64,000 nt of DNA from SPDF01 sp963699825 (GCA_963699825.1 CAVOVI010000013.1:310001-374000); one strand, 5' to 3'; counted from the stretch's first letter, positions 45,512 through 55,864 are shown. A program made the numbers and translations. The notes: a model not told the origin generated them from the sequence alone.

Positions 45512-47617
45512 ATGACCGCGTCACTGGATTGCATCCTTCGGCCGCGGCGCATTGCGGTCATCGGGGCCTCCCGCACACCGAACACGATCGGCAACGAGAT
45601 CGTGTCCAACCTGGTCCACTACGGGTTCACCGGCACCGTCTTTCCGGTGAACCCGAAGGCCGACTCCATCAACACCCTCAAGGCATACCCGACCATCGGC
45701 GCCGTCCCCGACAAGGTGGACATGGCGGTGATCACGGTACCCAAGCAGCATGTCCTCGGCGTCGCCCGCGAGTGCGGCGAAGCCGGCGTGCCGGGCCTGA
45801 CCGTCATCTCGGCGGGATTTCGGGAGGTCGGCGGTGAAGGGGTGGAGCGCGAACGCCAGTTGATGGAGGTCGTGCGGAAGTACGGCATGCGCATGGTCGG
45901 GCCGAACTGCATGGGCGTGCTCAACGCCGACCCTGCACTCTCGATGAACGCGACCTTCGCCCCGAGCATGCCGCCCTTTGGCCGGGCGGCATTTGTGTCG
46001 CAGTCAGGCGCGATGGGGTTGAGCGTCCTTGACTATGCCAAGGAATACGGCATCGGGATCAACCAGTTCGTCTCGATGGGTAACAAGCCGGACGTGAGCG
46101 GCAACGACCTCCTTCTGCACTGGGAGCAGGACCCGACGGTCGGGGTCGTGCTCATGTATGTCGAGAACTTCGGTAATCCGCGGAAGTTCCTCGAGATCGC
46201 GCGGCGCATGACGCGCACCAAGCCGATCATCGTCGTGAAGTCGGGTCGGTCGAAGGTCGGCGCCCGTGCCGCCTCGTCGCACACCGGCGCATTGGCTGCC
46301 AGCGACGCCCTGGTGGACGCGATGCTCGCCCAGGCCGGCGTCATCCGGGCAGAGACGGTCGAGGAGCTGTTCGACCTGGCGATGGCGTTCTCGGATGAGC
46401 GGACGCCGAGGTCGCGCCGCACCGCCGTCGTGACCAACTCGGGCGGCCCCGGGATTCTGGCGGCGGACGCGCTGGAGCGTGTGTCCGTCGAACTGCCCGA
46501 TCTCGCGCCGGAAACCGTGGCGCGGCTCAAGCCGCTCTTTCCCGAAGAAGCTTCACTGCGCAATCCGCTCGACATGATCGCGAGCGCCACCCCACCGGGC
46601 TATCGCGCGGCGCTCGATGCCCTGCTCGATGATCCGAATGTTGATTCCGCGATCGCCATCTTCGTTCCGCCCCTTGGCATCAAGCAGAAGGACGTGGCCG
46701 AGGCCATCGCCTCGGTGGCCGGCGCCCACATGGACAAGCCGGTGCTGGCGGTGCTCATGGGTCGGGAAGGGCTTCCCCAGGGGAAGGCCGAACTTCACGA
46801 GGTCGGGGTGCCCGCCTACATCTTTCCGGAGTCGGCGGCGCGCGCACTCTCGGCGCTCTGCCGTCAGCGGGAGTGGATGGAGCGGCCCGTTCCGCCTGTC
46901 GAGAAGTTCGAAGTGGACCGGAAGACGGCGTCTCGCCTGCTCGCTGAGGCCAAGGCGGCGGGTCAGTCACGGTTGGGTGAGGTCGAGTCGCTGGAATTGC
47001 TGCGGGCCTACGGCATTCCCACCGCCGCGGCGGGGCTGGCGCGGAATGCCGACGAGGCAGTGGCGCTCGCGGCCAAGTCCGGGGGTGCGGTGGCGATGAA
47101 GATCGTGTCGCCGGAAATCGTGCATAAGACCGATGTCGGCGGCGTGAAGGTGGGGGTAGAAGGCGCCACCGACGTCCGTGCCGCCTACGACGAGATCGTC
47201 GCCTCCGCACGCCGGGCGGTGCCAGCGGCGAACATTCACGGGGTCCTCGTCCAGGAGATGGTCCACGGCGGGCGCGAGACTATCGCGGGGGTGACGCGCG
47301 ACCCTTCCTTCGGACCGCTGGTCATGTTCGGGTTGGGCGGGATCTTCGTGGAAGTGCTGCGGGACGTGATCTTCCGCGTCGCACCGATCAACCGCCGCGA
47401 GGCGGCGGACATGATCTCAGGGCTTCGCGGCTCACGTCTCCTCGGACCGGTGCGCGGTGCTCCACCGGCGGATCGTCAGGCCATCGAGGAGATTCTGCTC
47501 CGACTCTCGCTGCTTGCGGAGGACTTCCCGCAGATAGCCGAACTCGATGTCAACCCGCTGCTCGCCTTCCCCGATCGCGCGGTGGCGGTGGACGGCCGGG
47601 TCCTGCTCAGCTCCTGA
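45512..47617 (+). CDS. ADP-forming acyl-CoA synthetase (acetate-CoA ligase type)
   Basis: 701 residues. Domain order: CoA-binding (IAVIGASRTPNTIGNEIV), succinyl-CoA-synthetase-like (VGPNCMGVLN, FVSQSGAMGLS, phospho-His in ASSHTGALA), and a C-terminal ATP-grasp (VAMKIVSPEIVHKTDVGG, GRETIAGVTRDPSFGPLVMFG, AELDVNPLLA). No GNAT domain as in Pat enzymes. Interconverts acyl-CoA, ADP and phosphate with acid, CoA and ATP, so it can make ATP from acyl-CoA. Substrate range unknown. Confidence 0.93.
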   Translation: MTASLDCILRPRRIAVIGASRTPNTIGNEIVSNLVHYGFTGTVFPVNPKADSINTLKAYPTIGAVPDKVDMAVITVPKQHVLGVARECGEAGVPGLTVISAGFREVGGEGVERERQLMEVVRKYGMRMVGPNCMGVLNADPALSMNATFAPSMPPFGRAAFVSQSGAMGLSVLDYAKEYGIGINQFVSMGNKPDVSGNDLLLHWEQDPTVGVVLMYVENFGNPRKFLEIARRMTRTKPIIVVKSGRSKVGARAASSHTGALAASDALVDAMLAQAGVIRAETVEELFDLAMAFSDERTPRSRRTAVVTNSGGPGILAADALERVSVELPDLAPETVARLKPLFPEEASLRNPLDMIASATPPGYRAALDALLDDPNVDSAIAIFVPPLGIKQKDVAEAIASVAGAHMDKPVLAVLMGREGLPQGKAELHEVGVPAYIFPESAARALSALCRQREWMERPVPPVEKFEVDRKTASRLLAEAKAAGQSRLGEVESLELLRAYGIPTAAAGLARNADEAVALAAKSGGAVAMKIVSPEIVHKTDVGGVKVGVEGATDVRAAYDEIVASARRAVPAANIHGVLVQEMVHGGRETIAGVTRDPSFGPLVMFGLGGIFVEVLRDVIFRVAPINRREAADMISGLRGSRLLGPVRGAPPADRQAIEEILLRLSLLAEDFPQIAELDVNPLLAFPDRAVAVDGRVLLSS

Positions 47618-47724
47618 GCCCCTCCTAGCGCGGTTTCCCGAGGTCGATCTCCCCGATCCGACCCGTTCCACTGAGCGCCAGCCAGAGCCGTGCCCGTTTC
47701 CAATTCGTTTCGCCCACGATCGTC

Positions 47725-49321
47725 TCAGCGCTGGCCGCAGGCGCGCAGGATGGCTTTCGGTTCCGCTGCTTCAGGATAGAGGTGCGCAGCCTGCTGCGCG
47801 TAGGGAATGGCGTCCTTGCACCGTCCTCGACGCCGGTACGACTGCGCGACCATCACCTGAATCCGGTAACTGCCTGGATCCATGGCGGCCGCCTCCGCCC
47901 GCGTGCTCAGCCGCCCCCAGACGGCGATCAACTCCATTGCGCGCACCTGTTGGACGCTCCGCCAGGTGAGTCCGGCCCCCACGCCCAATACCAGTAACTC
48001 CAGCCCAAGCCGAGACCGCCATCCCGCGGCTTTTCGTTTCGGGAAGGCCTCGACCGGCAACAGCACGCCCGCCAGGCTCCAGACGTAGAGCGCCGGGACA
48101 GGGAGGAGCAGGACGGCGTCGAAGGCGCCCACGACGGCCGTGGCGGTGATGGTGCTGGCCAGGACGAGCGGCGCCAGATCTGCGACCTCGCGTGGGCTGT
48201 CCAGCCAGGCGCGCGCGCCCGTCAGGAAGAGGAGGCCACCTGCGGCGGTGAGCAGCAGAAAGGCGATCGGTCCGCGCTCCGACAGCACCGCCATCCAGTC
48301 GCTGCTCGGCCAGGGGTTGGCGGCCATTCCCTCGCTGTCGAGGGAGGGGTCCTCGGCCGTCACCACGGCTGGGTACTCCACCGCCCAGTTGCCGGGACCG
48401 ACACCGAGTACCGGGTCCGCACGCACGAGCGACAGGCTGTTGCGCCACTGGAGCAGGCGACCGCGACCACTCCCTTCCTGGAAATTCGCCAATCCCTTCA
48501 GGGTATCGACATAGGGAGTGTCGCTGCGCCAGTCGAGCGTGTTCGGCACGACGAGGGCGAGGACCGCGCCGATGGCCACCGCCAGGAGCGGGCCGCGCAG
48601 CCGGCGCCGTGTTTCCTCGTCACGCCAGAGGCCCCCGGGCAGGAACGCGAGGAGCAGGAAGACCGACATGGAGATTGCCGTGGCCAGCCAGGCTGCCCGC
48701 GAGCGGGTCAGGACCAGAAGACCCACTGTGAGGAGAGTGGCAAGGACGGAGAGGAGGTAACCAATTCGCTTTCTGGCGGCGAGCGTGACTGCGAAGAGCG
48801 CAGGCAGCACGATGGCTGCGAGGTGCGCCACGAAGTTCCGGTTGCCGAATGTGCCGCCCGGAGCTCGCGTCACGCTGAAGAGGTCGGAGTCGAGCACGCC
48901 GTATGCTTGACCGATGGCAGTGAGAACGCCGACGACCGCGCCAGCGGCGAGCCCGATGGTCAGGAACCGCCCCAGCCCCGCGCGCGCGAGTTCCCGGCCG
49001 GACCAGAAGAGGAGGAGTCCCGACCAGGTGATGCCGAGCGCCCTGATGGCCAGCCATCCGTTGGCGGCAAAGAGGCGCGGAGACGATCGAGACGCCGAGG
49101 TAGGCGAGCAGGCAGAGCTCAGGCCGACTCCAGGTCCACTCCCGTCGGCCCGGAATCACGAGCAGCGCGACCAGGAGGGCGGTCGCGTGCAGCACGACCT
49201 CCTTCGGAAGGAAGAAGCGATCGAGTTCGAAGCTCCGGTGCGGGGCGACCGCGAGCACAACCGCAAACGCCCCCAGGATCAGGAGGACTGCGGCGAGTCG
49301 CTCGGCACGGCTGGCTGGCAC
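47725..49321 (-). CDS. O-antigen ligase/polymerase-like membrane protein, one frame break
   Basis: About ten hydrophobic helices with the Wzy_C/WaaL core RGRLLQWRNSLSLVRADPVL and GVGPGNWAVEYP, then a TPR-like C-terminal tail (SYRRRGRCKDAIPYAQQ). Frame shifts +1 near 49078, one extra C: without it LFAANGWLAIRALGITW follows. Corrected length 531. Start is GTG 49321. Family members join or polymerise surface polysaccharide in the periplasm. No other polysaccharide gene is adjacent. Confidence 0.82.
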
Positions 49322-49387
49322 TTCATGGACTCCGAGAACGGGAAACCTGAAAGGGGAATAGTATTGTGGCCCGCTGCCGGAGGAAAC

Positions 49388-49393
49388 TAAGAT
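49388..49393 (+). promoter_or_regulatory. -10-like TAAGAT five bases before ATG 49399
   Basis: TAAGAT, five bases, ATG, with no ribosome site; same arrangement as at 8893, 13206, 19137 and 22281. First gene of a + strand operon. Confidence 0.4.
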
Positions 49394-49398
49394 TGACC

Positions 49399-50247
49399 AT
49401 GTCCTTTCCGCCGTTGATCGGCACCGCAGCTCTGCAGGCCCGCCTGGGGAACCCCGCGCTCATCGTGCTGGATGCCAGCTGGTATCTCCCGGATACCGGG
49501 CGGGACGCCCGGGTGGAGTTCTCCGAGGGGCATATCCCGGGCGCACAGTTCTTCGATCTCGACCTCGCCAGCGATCACGCCACCACCCTGCCGCACATGC
49601 TGCCAGTTGCGGCCGAGTTCGAATCGGTGGCTCGAGGGCTCGGAATCTCCGCCGACGCCGAGATCGTGGTCTATGATGGCTCGGGCGTGAACCTCAGCGC
49701 CGCGAGGGTGTGGTGGATGTTCCGGGCGTTCGGGCACGAGCGTGTCTCAGTTCTGGATGGAGGGCTCGGAGCGTGGAGGGCGGAACGGCGGCCACTCGAG
49801 CCAGGCGAGCCGACGCCCCGTGTGCCGGGGACGTTCCACGCGGTTCTCCGCGCTTCCTCCGTTCGAACGCTCGATGAAATGGTGACCATCGTCGGGAGCG
49901 GTTCCGCGCAGGTGGTGGATGCCCGTCCCGCAGGGCGATTCCGTGGGCGCGATCCGGAACCGCGACCCGGGCTACGCAGCGGCCGCATGCCGGGGGCGCT
50001 CAGCATCCCATACGCCGAACTCGTCGATGAGACGGGACGGATGCTCGGTGCCGTGTCGCTGCGGGAGCGGTTCAGTGACGCGGGCGTTGACCTCGCCGCT
50101 CCCGTGGTGGCGACGTGTGGCTCCGGGACTTCGGCATGCGCGGTCCTGCTCGCCCTGGAGGTGCTGGGCGCCCCGGCTGGGGCGTTGTACGACGGCTCCT
50201 GGACGGAGTGGGCCGGTCGCGATGACACGTCGGTGGAGGTGGGATGA
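49399..50247 (+). CDS. sseA: Sulfurtransferase, two rhodanese domains (SseA-like)
   Basis: 282 residues, two rhodanese domains. The C-terminal one has the active-site loop CGSGTSAC with Cys, where CGSG is the mercaptopyruvate-type rather than thiosulfate-type (CRKG). Other blocks: IVLDASWYLPDTGRDA, EGHIPGAQFFDLD, VSVLDGGLGAWR, YDGSWTEWA. ATG 49399 is chosen over the in-frame codon upstream because it matches the family start. Transfers sulfur from 3-mercaptopyruvate to an acceptor. Overlaps the next gene by four bases. Confidence 0.9.
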   Translation: MSFPPLIGTAALQARLGNPALIVLDASWYLPDTGRDARVEFSEGHIPGAQFFDLDLASDHATTLPHMLPVAAEFESVARGLGISADAEIVVYDGSGVNLSAARVWWMFRAFGHERVSVLDGGLGAWRAERRPLEPGEPTPRVPGTFHAVLRASSVRTLDEMVTIVGSGSAQVVDARPAGRFRGRDPEPRPGLRSGRMPGALSIPYAELVDETGRMLGAVSLRERFSDAGVDLAAPVVATCGSGTSACAVLLALEVLGAPAGALYDGSWTEWAGRDDTSVEVG

Positions 50248-50783
50248 TTGAGGATCCGATGCCGACCCTGGAGACGAAACGGCTCGTCCTCCGTCCCTTT
50301 CGTCCTGACGACGCGGCGGAGGTGCAGCGGTTGGCCGGTGAGCGGGAGGTCGCGGCCGGCACCCTCACGGTGCCGCATCCCTACCCGGACGGGGCTGCCG
50401 AAGAGTGGATTGCCACCCATGCGGCCAACTGGGCGGAGCGGAAGGTCCTGACCCTCGCCGTCACGACGCCTGGTGACGACACGCTCGTCGGTGCCGTCGG
50501 CCTGGTTCTGACTATGGCGGACCGCCGCGCGGAGCTGGGATACTGGATCGGGATTCCCTGGTGGAATCTCGGGTATGCAACCGAGGCAAGCCGGGCGATC
50601 ATCGATTTTGGATTCGCCTCGCTCGGCCTGCACCGCATCATGGCACGGCACATGGCCCGCAATCCTGCCTCCGGTCGCGTCATGCAGAAGCTCGGGATGC
50701 GGCAGGAAGGGATCCTTCGGCAACACACCCTCAAGTGGGGAGTGTTCGAGGACCTCGTGGTGTATGCCGTGCTGGCAGAATGA
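50244..50783 (+). CDS. GNAT acetyltransferase, RimJ/RimL-like
   Basis: 179 residues. Starts LETKRLVLRPFRPDDAAEV, then motif A AELGYWIGIPWWNLGYATEA binding acetyl-CoA, LHRIMARHMARNPAS, and VMQKLGMRQEGILRQ. Close in plan to N-terminal protein acetyltransferases of the RimJ/RimL type. Target unknown. ATGA overlaps on both sides. Confidence 0.9.
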   Translation: MIEDPMPTLETKRLVLRPFRPDDAAEVQRLAGEREVAAGTLTVPHPYPDGAAEEWIATHAANWAERKVLTLAVTTPGDDTLVGAVGLVLTMADRRAELGYWIGIPWWNLGYATEASRAIIDFGFASLGLHRIMARHMARNPASGRVMQKLGMRQEGILRQHTLKWGVFEDLVVYAVLAE

Positions 50784-52027
50784 CCAACCGTCCGATCGAT
50801 GTCGTGGTGGTGGGCGCCGGGGCGGCGGGGCTGCTCGCGGCGGCCTTCGCGGCCGGTGACGGGCGTCGCGTGGTCCTTCTCGAGCGGACTCGGGATGGCG
50901 GGCGAAAGATCCTCATCAGTGGCGGGGGACGGTGCAACATCCTCCCGTCGGAAGTGGAGGCCGAGTGGTTTGTCACCGACTCCTCTCCCCATTCCCTCCG
51001 CAACATCCTCCGCAGCTGGTCGCTCGAGGCGCAGCGGCGGTTCTTCGAGGAGGAGCTGGGCCTGCCACTGGTCCTCGAGGAGGCGTCGGGCAAGCTGTTC
51101 CCCGCCTCCAATCGCGCGAGGGATGTGCGTGACAGGCTGATCGAACATGCGCGTGCATGTGGTGCCGAGATTCGATTTGGTGCATCGATGACGGGGCTGG
51201 CGTCCGCGGGGGAAGGGTGGGACGTCCGGCTCGATGACGGGGTCACCCTGCGCGCCAGCCATGTCGTGATGGCGACCGGCGGGCTCAGCGTTCCGAATAC
51301 CGGCAGTGACGGGACTGGGCTGCGACTCCTCGAATCACTCGGGCACACCGTGCACCCGACGTATCCGGCGCTGACGCCGCTGACGACAGGCGTCGCCCGG
51401 TGGACCGCTCTCTCCGGTGTGTCGCTGGACGCTCAACTGACGGCTCCGCCCGAGACACCTGCTTATGCTCCATCGCAGGGGTTTCTCTTTACCCATCGCG
51501 GATTCAGCGGTCCTGCCGTCCTGAATATTTCTCATGTCTTCACGCGACCGCGATCGGGAGAACGCCCCGCGATTCTCGCCCGCTGGGGTTCGCTGGAGCG
51601 GGCCGACTGGGAACGGGAGTTCAGCGCCGGGGGACGGACCCAGATCGCGACGGTGATTCGCCGCCAACTTCCCGAGCGACTGGCCCTGGCGCTCCTCGAG
51701 GAGGCAGGGGTGCCCCCGGACCGCACGCTGGCACAGTTGCGGCGCGAGGAGCGGGAGTCGATCCTTACGGCGCTGACGGCGCTGCCGCTGCCGATCAGTG
51801 GCGACGAGGGCTACCGCAAAGCGGAGGTCACGGGTGGTGGCGTGGCACTCTCCGAGATTGACCCGGTCACGATGGAAAGCCGGCGGGCACCGGGGCTCTT
51901 TCTCTGCGGCGAGGTGCTGGACGCGTTCGGGCCGATCGGCGGCTTCAATTTTCATTGGGCGTGGGCGACGGGCCGGGCCGCCGGCCTTGGCGTTCGCCGT
52001 CGCCTGGCATCCTCAAAGGCGAGTTGA
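50780..52027 (+). CDS. FAD-dependent HI0933/YhiN-family flavoprotein
   Basis: 415 residues. FAD-binding VVVVGAGAAGLLAAAFAA, the signature KILISGGGRCNI, ATGGLSVPNTGSDG, FTHRGFSGPAVLNISH, VTGGGVAL and the final GEVLDAFGPIGGFNFHWAW that closes the flavin site. The family (HI0933) is conserved but has no settled reaction. It overlaps the next ATG by one base. Middle of a tight + operon. Confidence 0.92.
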   Translation: MTNRPIDVVVVGAGAAGLLAAAFAAGDGRRVVLLERTRDGGRKILISGGGRCNILPSEVEAEWFVTDSSPHSLRNILRSWSLEAQRRFFEEELGLPLVLEEASGKLFPASNRARDVRDRLIEHARACGAEIRFGASMTGLASAGEGWDVRLDDGVTLRASHVVMATGGLSVPNTGSDGTGLRLLESLGHTVHPTYPALTPLTTGVARWTALSGVSLDAQLTAPPETPAYAPSQGFLFTHRGFSGPAVLNISHVFTRPRSGERPAILARWGSLERADWEREFSAGGRTQIATVIRRQLPERLALALLEEAGVPPDRTLAQLRREERESILTALTALPLPISGDEGYRKAEVTGGGVALSEIDPVTMESRRAPGLFLCGEVLDAFGPIGGFNFHWAWATGRAAGLGVRRRLASSKAS

Positions 52028-52566
52028 TGGACATCCTGCCTGACTTGGCCGAACGACTGGTTGTGCTGGACGAGGTGCGGGAGTCGTTCCTGGCTCCGAT
52101 CCGATCGGCGACCGATGTGCAGCGGTCCTTCCGCCCCACGCCGGACACCTGGTCGATGCTCGACGTGACTGAACACCTCGTGCTCGCGGAGGAAAAGAGC
52201 CTCCTCGGGATGTTGAAGGGACCGCCGCCCGGCACGTGGGTGACACCGGTCGCGCGAGTCCGGATGGCCATGGTGCTGCTGGTCATGAAGTCCGACCTGC
52301 GGGTCAAGGTCCCGGTCGCGCGGGTGCTCCCCACCGGCAACGCGACGCTCGCGGAACTCGAGGCGCGCTGGATGGAGGCGCGCCGAGGACTGGAGTTCTT
52401 TCTCTCGTCGATCACGGAGGCCGAAGCCCGCGCCGCCCGCTTCAGGCACCCGATCGGGGGATGGGTAACGGTCGGGAAGGGTGTGACATTTTACGCCGCA
52501 CATATCCGGCACCATGCCAGGCAGGTGCGGCGTCTCCAGCAGGCCTCCGGGTTCCCAGGCGCATGA
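52027..52566 (+). CDS. DinB-like four-helix protein
   Basis: 179 residues. DinB fold: WSMLDVTEHLVLAEEKSL with the first His, and HIRHHARQVRRL near the end with further possible metal His. Members are metal-binding, often thiol-S-transferases; the exact role is unknown. ATG overlaps the preceding stop by one base (TGATG) and its own stop overlaps the SulP start. Confidence 0.82.
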   Translation: MDILPDLAERLVVLDEVRESFLAPIRSATDVQRSFRPTPDTWSMLDVTEHLVLAEEKSLLGMLKGPPPGTWVTPVARVRMAMVLLVMKSDLRVKVPVARVLPTGNATLAELEARWMEARRGLEFFLSSITEAEARAARFRHPIGGWVTVGKGVTFYAAHIRHHARQVRRLQQASGFPGA

Positions 52567-54356
52567 GCAAACCTGACGGGCACGCTGGATCCCGCCATTC
52601 ACGGTTGCGGCAGGCCCGCAACATCCTGCCTGAGTTGAACCTGCGTCCCGCTTCGGCGCTCCGCGAGGCGCTGCGCGAGGGGTATGCTCGCCGGGATTTC
52701 CGGAACGACCTGCTCGCCGGCCTTGTCGTCGGGGTCGTGGCTCTCCCGCTCTCAATGGCGCTTGCTATCGCCGCAGGCGTTCCCCCTCAACATGGGCTCT
52801 ACACCGCCATCGTCGCGGGCGCCGTCATCGCCGCACTCGGTGGATCGCGACTACAGGTGTCTGGGCCCACGGCGGCATTTGTCGTCATTCTTGTCCCGAT
52901 CGTTCATCGGTTCGGGATCGGGGGCCTGCTGCTCGCCACGATGATGGCTGGGGTCATCCTCGTCGGATTTGGCGTCGCGCGCATGGGTCAACTGATTCAG
53001 TTCATTCCCCTGCCGGTGACGGCAGGATTCACATCAGGCATTGCATTGGTGATCGCGGTCCTGCAGTTGAAGGACTTCTTCGGTCTGAGCCCTGTCGGCG
53101 CCCCTGAACACTTTGCCGAACGGGTCGCACAGCTGGTGACCGCGATGCCGACCGCACGATGGGAAGAAGCCGTGGTGGGCGCCACAACCCTTGTGCTCCT
53201 GGTGTGGTGGCCCCGGTTCCGCACCAGAGTGCCCGGCCCGCTGGTCGCGCTGCTGGTGGCGGCGCTTGGCGTCGTCCTGGTACAGCGAGTCGTTCCCGGC
53301 TTCGAGGTCGCCACCATAGGGAGTCGATTCCAGTACTTGGTTGACGGGGTCGTACACACCGGGATTCCCCGGTCGCCCCCGATGCCGGTCCTGCCCTGGC
53401 ATGTGCCTGGGGCCGGGGGCGCACCGCTCACTCTGTCTTTCAGCTTGATGCAGGCCTTGCTGCCCAGTGCCTTTGCCATCGCCATCCTGGGCGCCATCGA
53501 GTCGCTCCTTTCCGCGGTCGTGGCCGACGGGATGGCCGGGACTCGGCACGACCCGAACGCCGAGTTGATCGCCCAGGGCACTGGCAACCTGATCGCTCCG
53601 TTCTTTGGCGGATTCGCCGCGACCGGTGCGATCGCCCGGACGGCGACCAACTACCGCGCGGGAGGGCGTTCGCCCCTTGCGGCGATTACCCACAGCTTCG
53701 TGGTGCTGGCGGCCATGCTCGCTCTGGCGCCCCTCCTCGGCGCTTTGCCGATGGCGTCATTGGCGGCCCTCCTCCTGCTCGTCGCGTGGAATATGAGCGA
53801 TCTTCCACATGTCCTCAGGGTCCTCAGGGTGGCTCCTCGCAGCGATGCCCTGGTCCTCCTCACCTGTTTCTTCCTGACTGTCGTGTTCGACATGACGGTG
53901 GCGGTGACGGTGGGGGTCTTGCTCGCAGCCCTGTTGTTCATGCGCCGGATGGCTGAGCTGTCCGGCACCCGGATGGTGGAGGACGGCCAGCACCCGGCTC
54001 TCCGAGAGCCGCTTCCCCCTGGAGCGGTGCTGTATGAGATTGCGGGACCCCTCTTCTTCGGGGCCGCCGAGAAGGCAATGGACTCGTTGCACACGACCGC
54101 TGGTGAAGCGGGGGTCATCCTGCTGGAATTGGGGATGGTGCCAATCATCGACGCGACAGGCATGGTAAACCTCGAATCAGCGTTGGCCAGGCTGGCGCGT
54201 GACCAGACGCTGGTGATTCTCGTGCGGGTGCAGGACCAGCCCGCAAAGTTCATGGCGCGGACCGGCATCGTGCCTTCGCCAGGGCGGCTCGCATTTGCGG
54301 CCACTCTGGAGGAGGGGCTGTCGATCGCCCGCGCCCATCTTCCAAGGAGTTCCTGA
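52563..54356 (+). CDS. SulP-family anion transporter with STAS domain
   Basis: 597 residues: about twelve membrane helices (LLAGLVVGVVALPLSMALAI, the SulP signature, VSGPTAAFVVI, FGGFAATGAIARTATNYRAG) and a C-terminal STAS domain (ILLELGMVPIIDATGMVNLE). Imports sulfate, bicarbonate or another small anion. In this operon with a sulfurtransferase, sulfate is a reasonable guess, not proven. One-base overlap with the FKBP gene. Confidence 0.93.
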   Translation: MSKPDGHAGSRHSRLRQARNILPELNLRPASALREALREGYARRDFRNDLLAGLVVGVVALPLSMALAIAAGVPPQHGLYTAIVAGAVIAALGGSRLQVSGPTAAFVVILVPIVHRFGIGGLLLATMMAGVILVGFGVARMGQLIQFIPLPVTAGFTSGIALVIAVLQLKDFFGLSPVGAPEHFAERVAQLVTAMPTARWEEAVVGATTLVLLVWWPRFRTRVPGPLVALLVAALGVVLVQRVVPGFEVATIGSRFQYLVDGVVHTGIPRSPPMPVLPWHVPGAGGAPLTLSFSLMQALLPSAFAIAILGAIESLLSAVVADGMAGTRHDPNAELIAQGTGNLIAPFFGGFAATGAIARTATNYRAGGRSPLAAITHSFVVLAAMLALAPLLGALPMASLAALLLLVAWNMSDLPHVLRVLRVAPRSDALVLLTCFFLTVVFDMTVAVTVGVLLAALLFMRRMAELSGTRMVEDGQHPALREPLPPGAVLYEIAGPLFFGAAEKAMDSLHTTAGEAGVILLELGMVPIIDATGMVNLESALARLARDQTLVILVRVQDQPAKFMARTGIVPSPGRLAFAATLEEGLSIARAHLPRSS

Positions 54357-54871
54357 TGCGTCGTGCCCTGCTCTTCCTCGTTCTGGTCGTGCTCACGGGG
54401 TGCACTCTCGATACCGTGCGTTCCAAGCCACTCGGCGCCCAGTCCAAGACCGACAAGAATGCGGTGGTGGGCGCGCCCGAAACGCTGACCTACGCGCCGA
54501 GCCTGAACGTCGACATTGATATGATGGCCCGGACCGAGAGCGGCCTCTACTGGAAGGACCTGACCGAAGGCACCGGCGCCGAGGCGGTGCGGGGGACGGT
54601 GGTCGTCGTGGAATACAGCGGCTGGCTGGCCAATGGCAACCTCTTCGACAGCAGCAAGAACGCTGGAAGGCCGTTCTCCTTCGCGCTGGGACAGAGGCAG
54701 GTGATCGATGGCTGGGACGAGGGGGTTGCGGGGATGCGGGTGGGTGGCAAGCGACTCCTCGTCATTCCTTCGCAGCTCGGGTACGGCTCACGCGGTGCCG
54801 GCGCCGGTATCCCGGGGAATGCGACTCTCGTCTTCGAGGTGGAGCTGCTCGAGGTGCGGGGCGGCAGTTGA
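54356..54871 (+). CDS. FKBP-type peptidyl-prolyl isomerase, lipoprotein
   Basis: 171 residues. Lipoprotein leader (LLFLVLVVLTGCT). FKBP domain in residues about 65-168: VVVEYSGWLANGNLFDSS, PFSFALGQRQVIDGWDEG, VAGMRVGGKRLLVIPSQLGYG, GNATLVFEVELLEV; all the usual aromatic pocket residues are present. Probably a periplasmic folding helper anchored to a membrane. Last gene of the tight operon starting at 49399. Confidence 0.93.
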   Translation: MRRALLFLVLVVLTGCTLDTVRSKPLGAQSKTDKNAVVGAPETLTYAPSLNVDIDMMARTESGLYWKDLTEGTGAEAVRGTVVVVEYSGWLANGNLFDSSKNAGRPFSFALGQRQVIDGWDEGVAGMRVGGKRLLVIPSQLGYGSRGAGAGIPGNATLVFEVELLEVRGGS

Positions 54872-54909
54872 CCCCTTGCGGCGGCGGTACAGAGGTGGAT
54901 CGTTAGAGG

Positions 54910-55206
54910 ATGTATGCTCTCGCGGTCATCCGGTATCTCAAGCCACTCGACGAGATCCTCCTCCACATCGAGGCGCATCGCGCGTACCTGCGAGAGCTCG
55001 AGACGGCCGGTGTCCTCCTGGCCTCGGGGCCGTTCGAGCCGAGGACTGGTGGGGCGCTCCTCCTGAGGTTGCCGGCTCAGGACGAGCCGCTCGCGGCGCT
55101 GGCGCGGGTAAGCGAGGGCGATCCCTTTACCAAGCTTGGTCTTGCCTCGTATGAACTCCTGCACTGGAAACCGGTCATCGGGTTGGAGCGCCTCGACGCG
55201 CTCTGA
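54910..55206 (+). CDS. YciI-like small protein
   Basis: 98 residues, ferredoxin-like YCII fold: MYALAVIRYLKPLDEIL, HIEAHRAYLRELETAGVLLASGPFEP with the conserved His and the G-P pair, and GDPFTKLGLASYELLHW. Family members are small and mostly of unknown or dehalogenase-like activity. 38 bases after the FKBP gene. Confidence 0.88.
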   Translation: MYALAVIRYLKPLDEILLHIEAHRAYLRELETAGVLLASGPFEPRTGGALLLRLPAQDEPLAALARVSEGDPFTKLGLASYELLHWKPVIGLERLDAL

Positions 55207-55244
55207 ACGCCCGGGGCCGTCCCCCCGCCCCTCCTGGAGGTCTC

Positions 55245-55806
55245 ATGATCACACTGATTGATCTTTGGCTCCCGATCGTCCTCTCTGCGGTCCTCATTCA
55301 TGTGGGTGGGTTCGTGATGTGGATGGTCCTGCCCCATCACCGTGGCGACTGGAAGAAGTTGCCTGATGAAGACGCGGTGCTCGCCTCCCTGCGGAGTGCG
55401 GGTGCGGGAGTCGGGCAGTACAACTTTCCGCACTGCGATTCCAAGGATGCCATGCAGGACCCCGCCTGGCTGGCCAAGGCCGAGGCAGGGCCGATGGGCT
55501 TCCTCATCCTTGGGGGCCCCGGGCCGCCCAAAGATGGGTAAGTCATTGGGGCAGTACTTCTTATACACGCTTGGCGTTTCCTTCATGGTCGGTTACCTCG
55601 CCGCTCACACTTTGCCGGCCGGTGCGCCCTATCTTCCGGTGTTCCGGGTGGTCGGCACGGTGGCGACGCTCGCCTACGCAGCGGCGCTGGTACCGGGCGC
55701 CATCTGGTTTTCCCGCTCGTGGGGCAGCACTGCCCGCGAGATGCTCGACGGACTGGTCTTCGGGCTCGTGACGGCCGGTGTATTCGGCTGGCTCTGGCCG
55801 CGCTGA
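55245..55806 (+). CDS. Integral membrane protein, one frame break, unknown
   Basis: First helix LWLPIVLSAVLIHVGGFVMWM, a loop with HHRGDWKKLPDEDAVLASLR and AGPMGFLILGG, then three helices (FLYTLGVSFMVGYLAAHTL, VVGTVATLAYAAALVPGAIW, LVFGLVTAGVFGWLW). Frame shifts +1 near 55525 within the GGGCCCCGGGCCGCCC stretch; with one base removed 186 residues result. I recall similar unnamed proteins from Gemmatimonadota, with the KLPDED motif kept. GGAGG precedes ATG 55245. Function unknown. Confidence 0.7.
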
Positions 55807-55864
55807 GCCGTCCCGCCTTCGGCTGCCTGTCGCGGCCCATCCTCAACTCGTCGTGGAGCTGCTC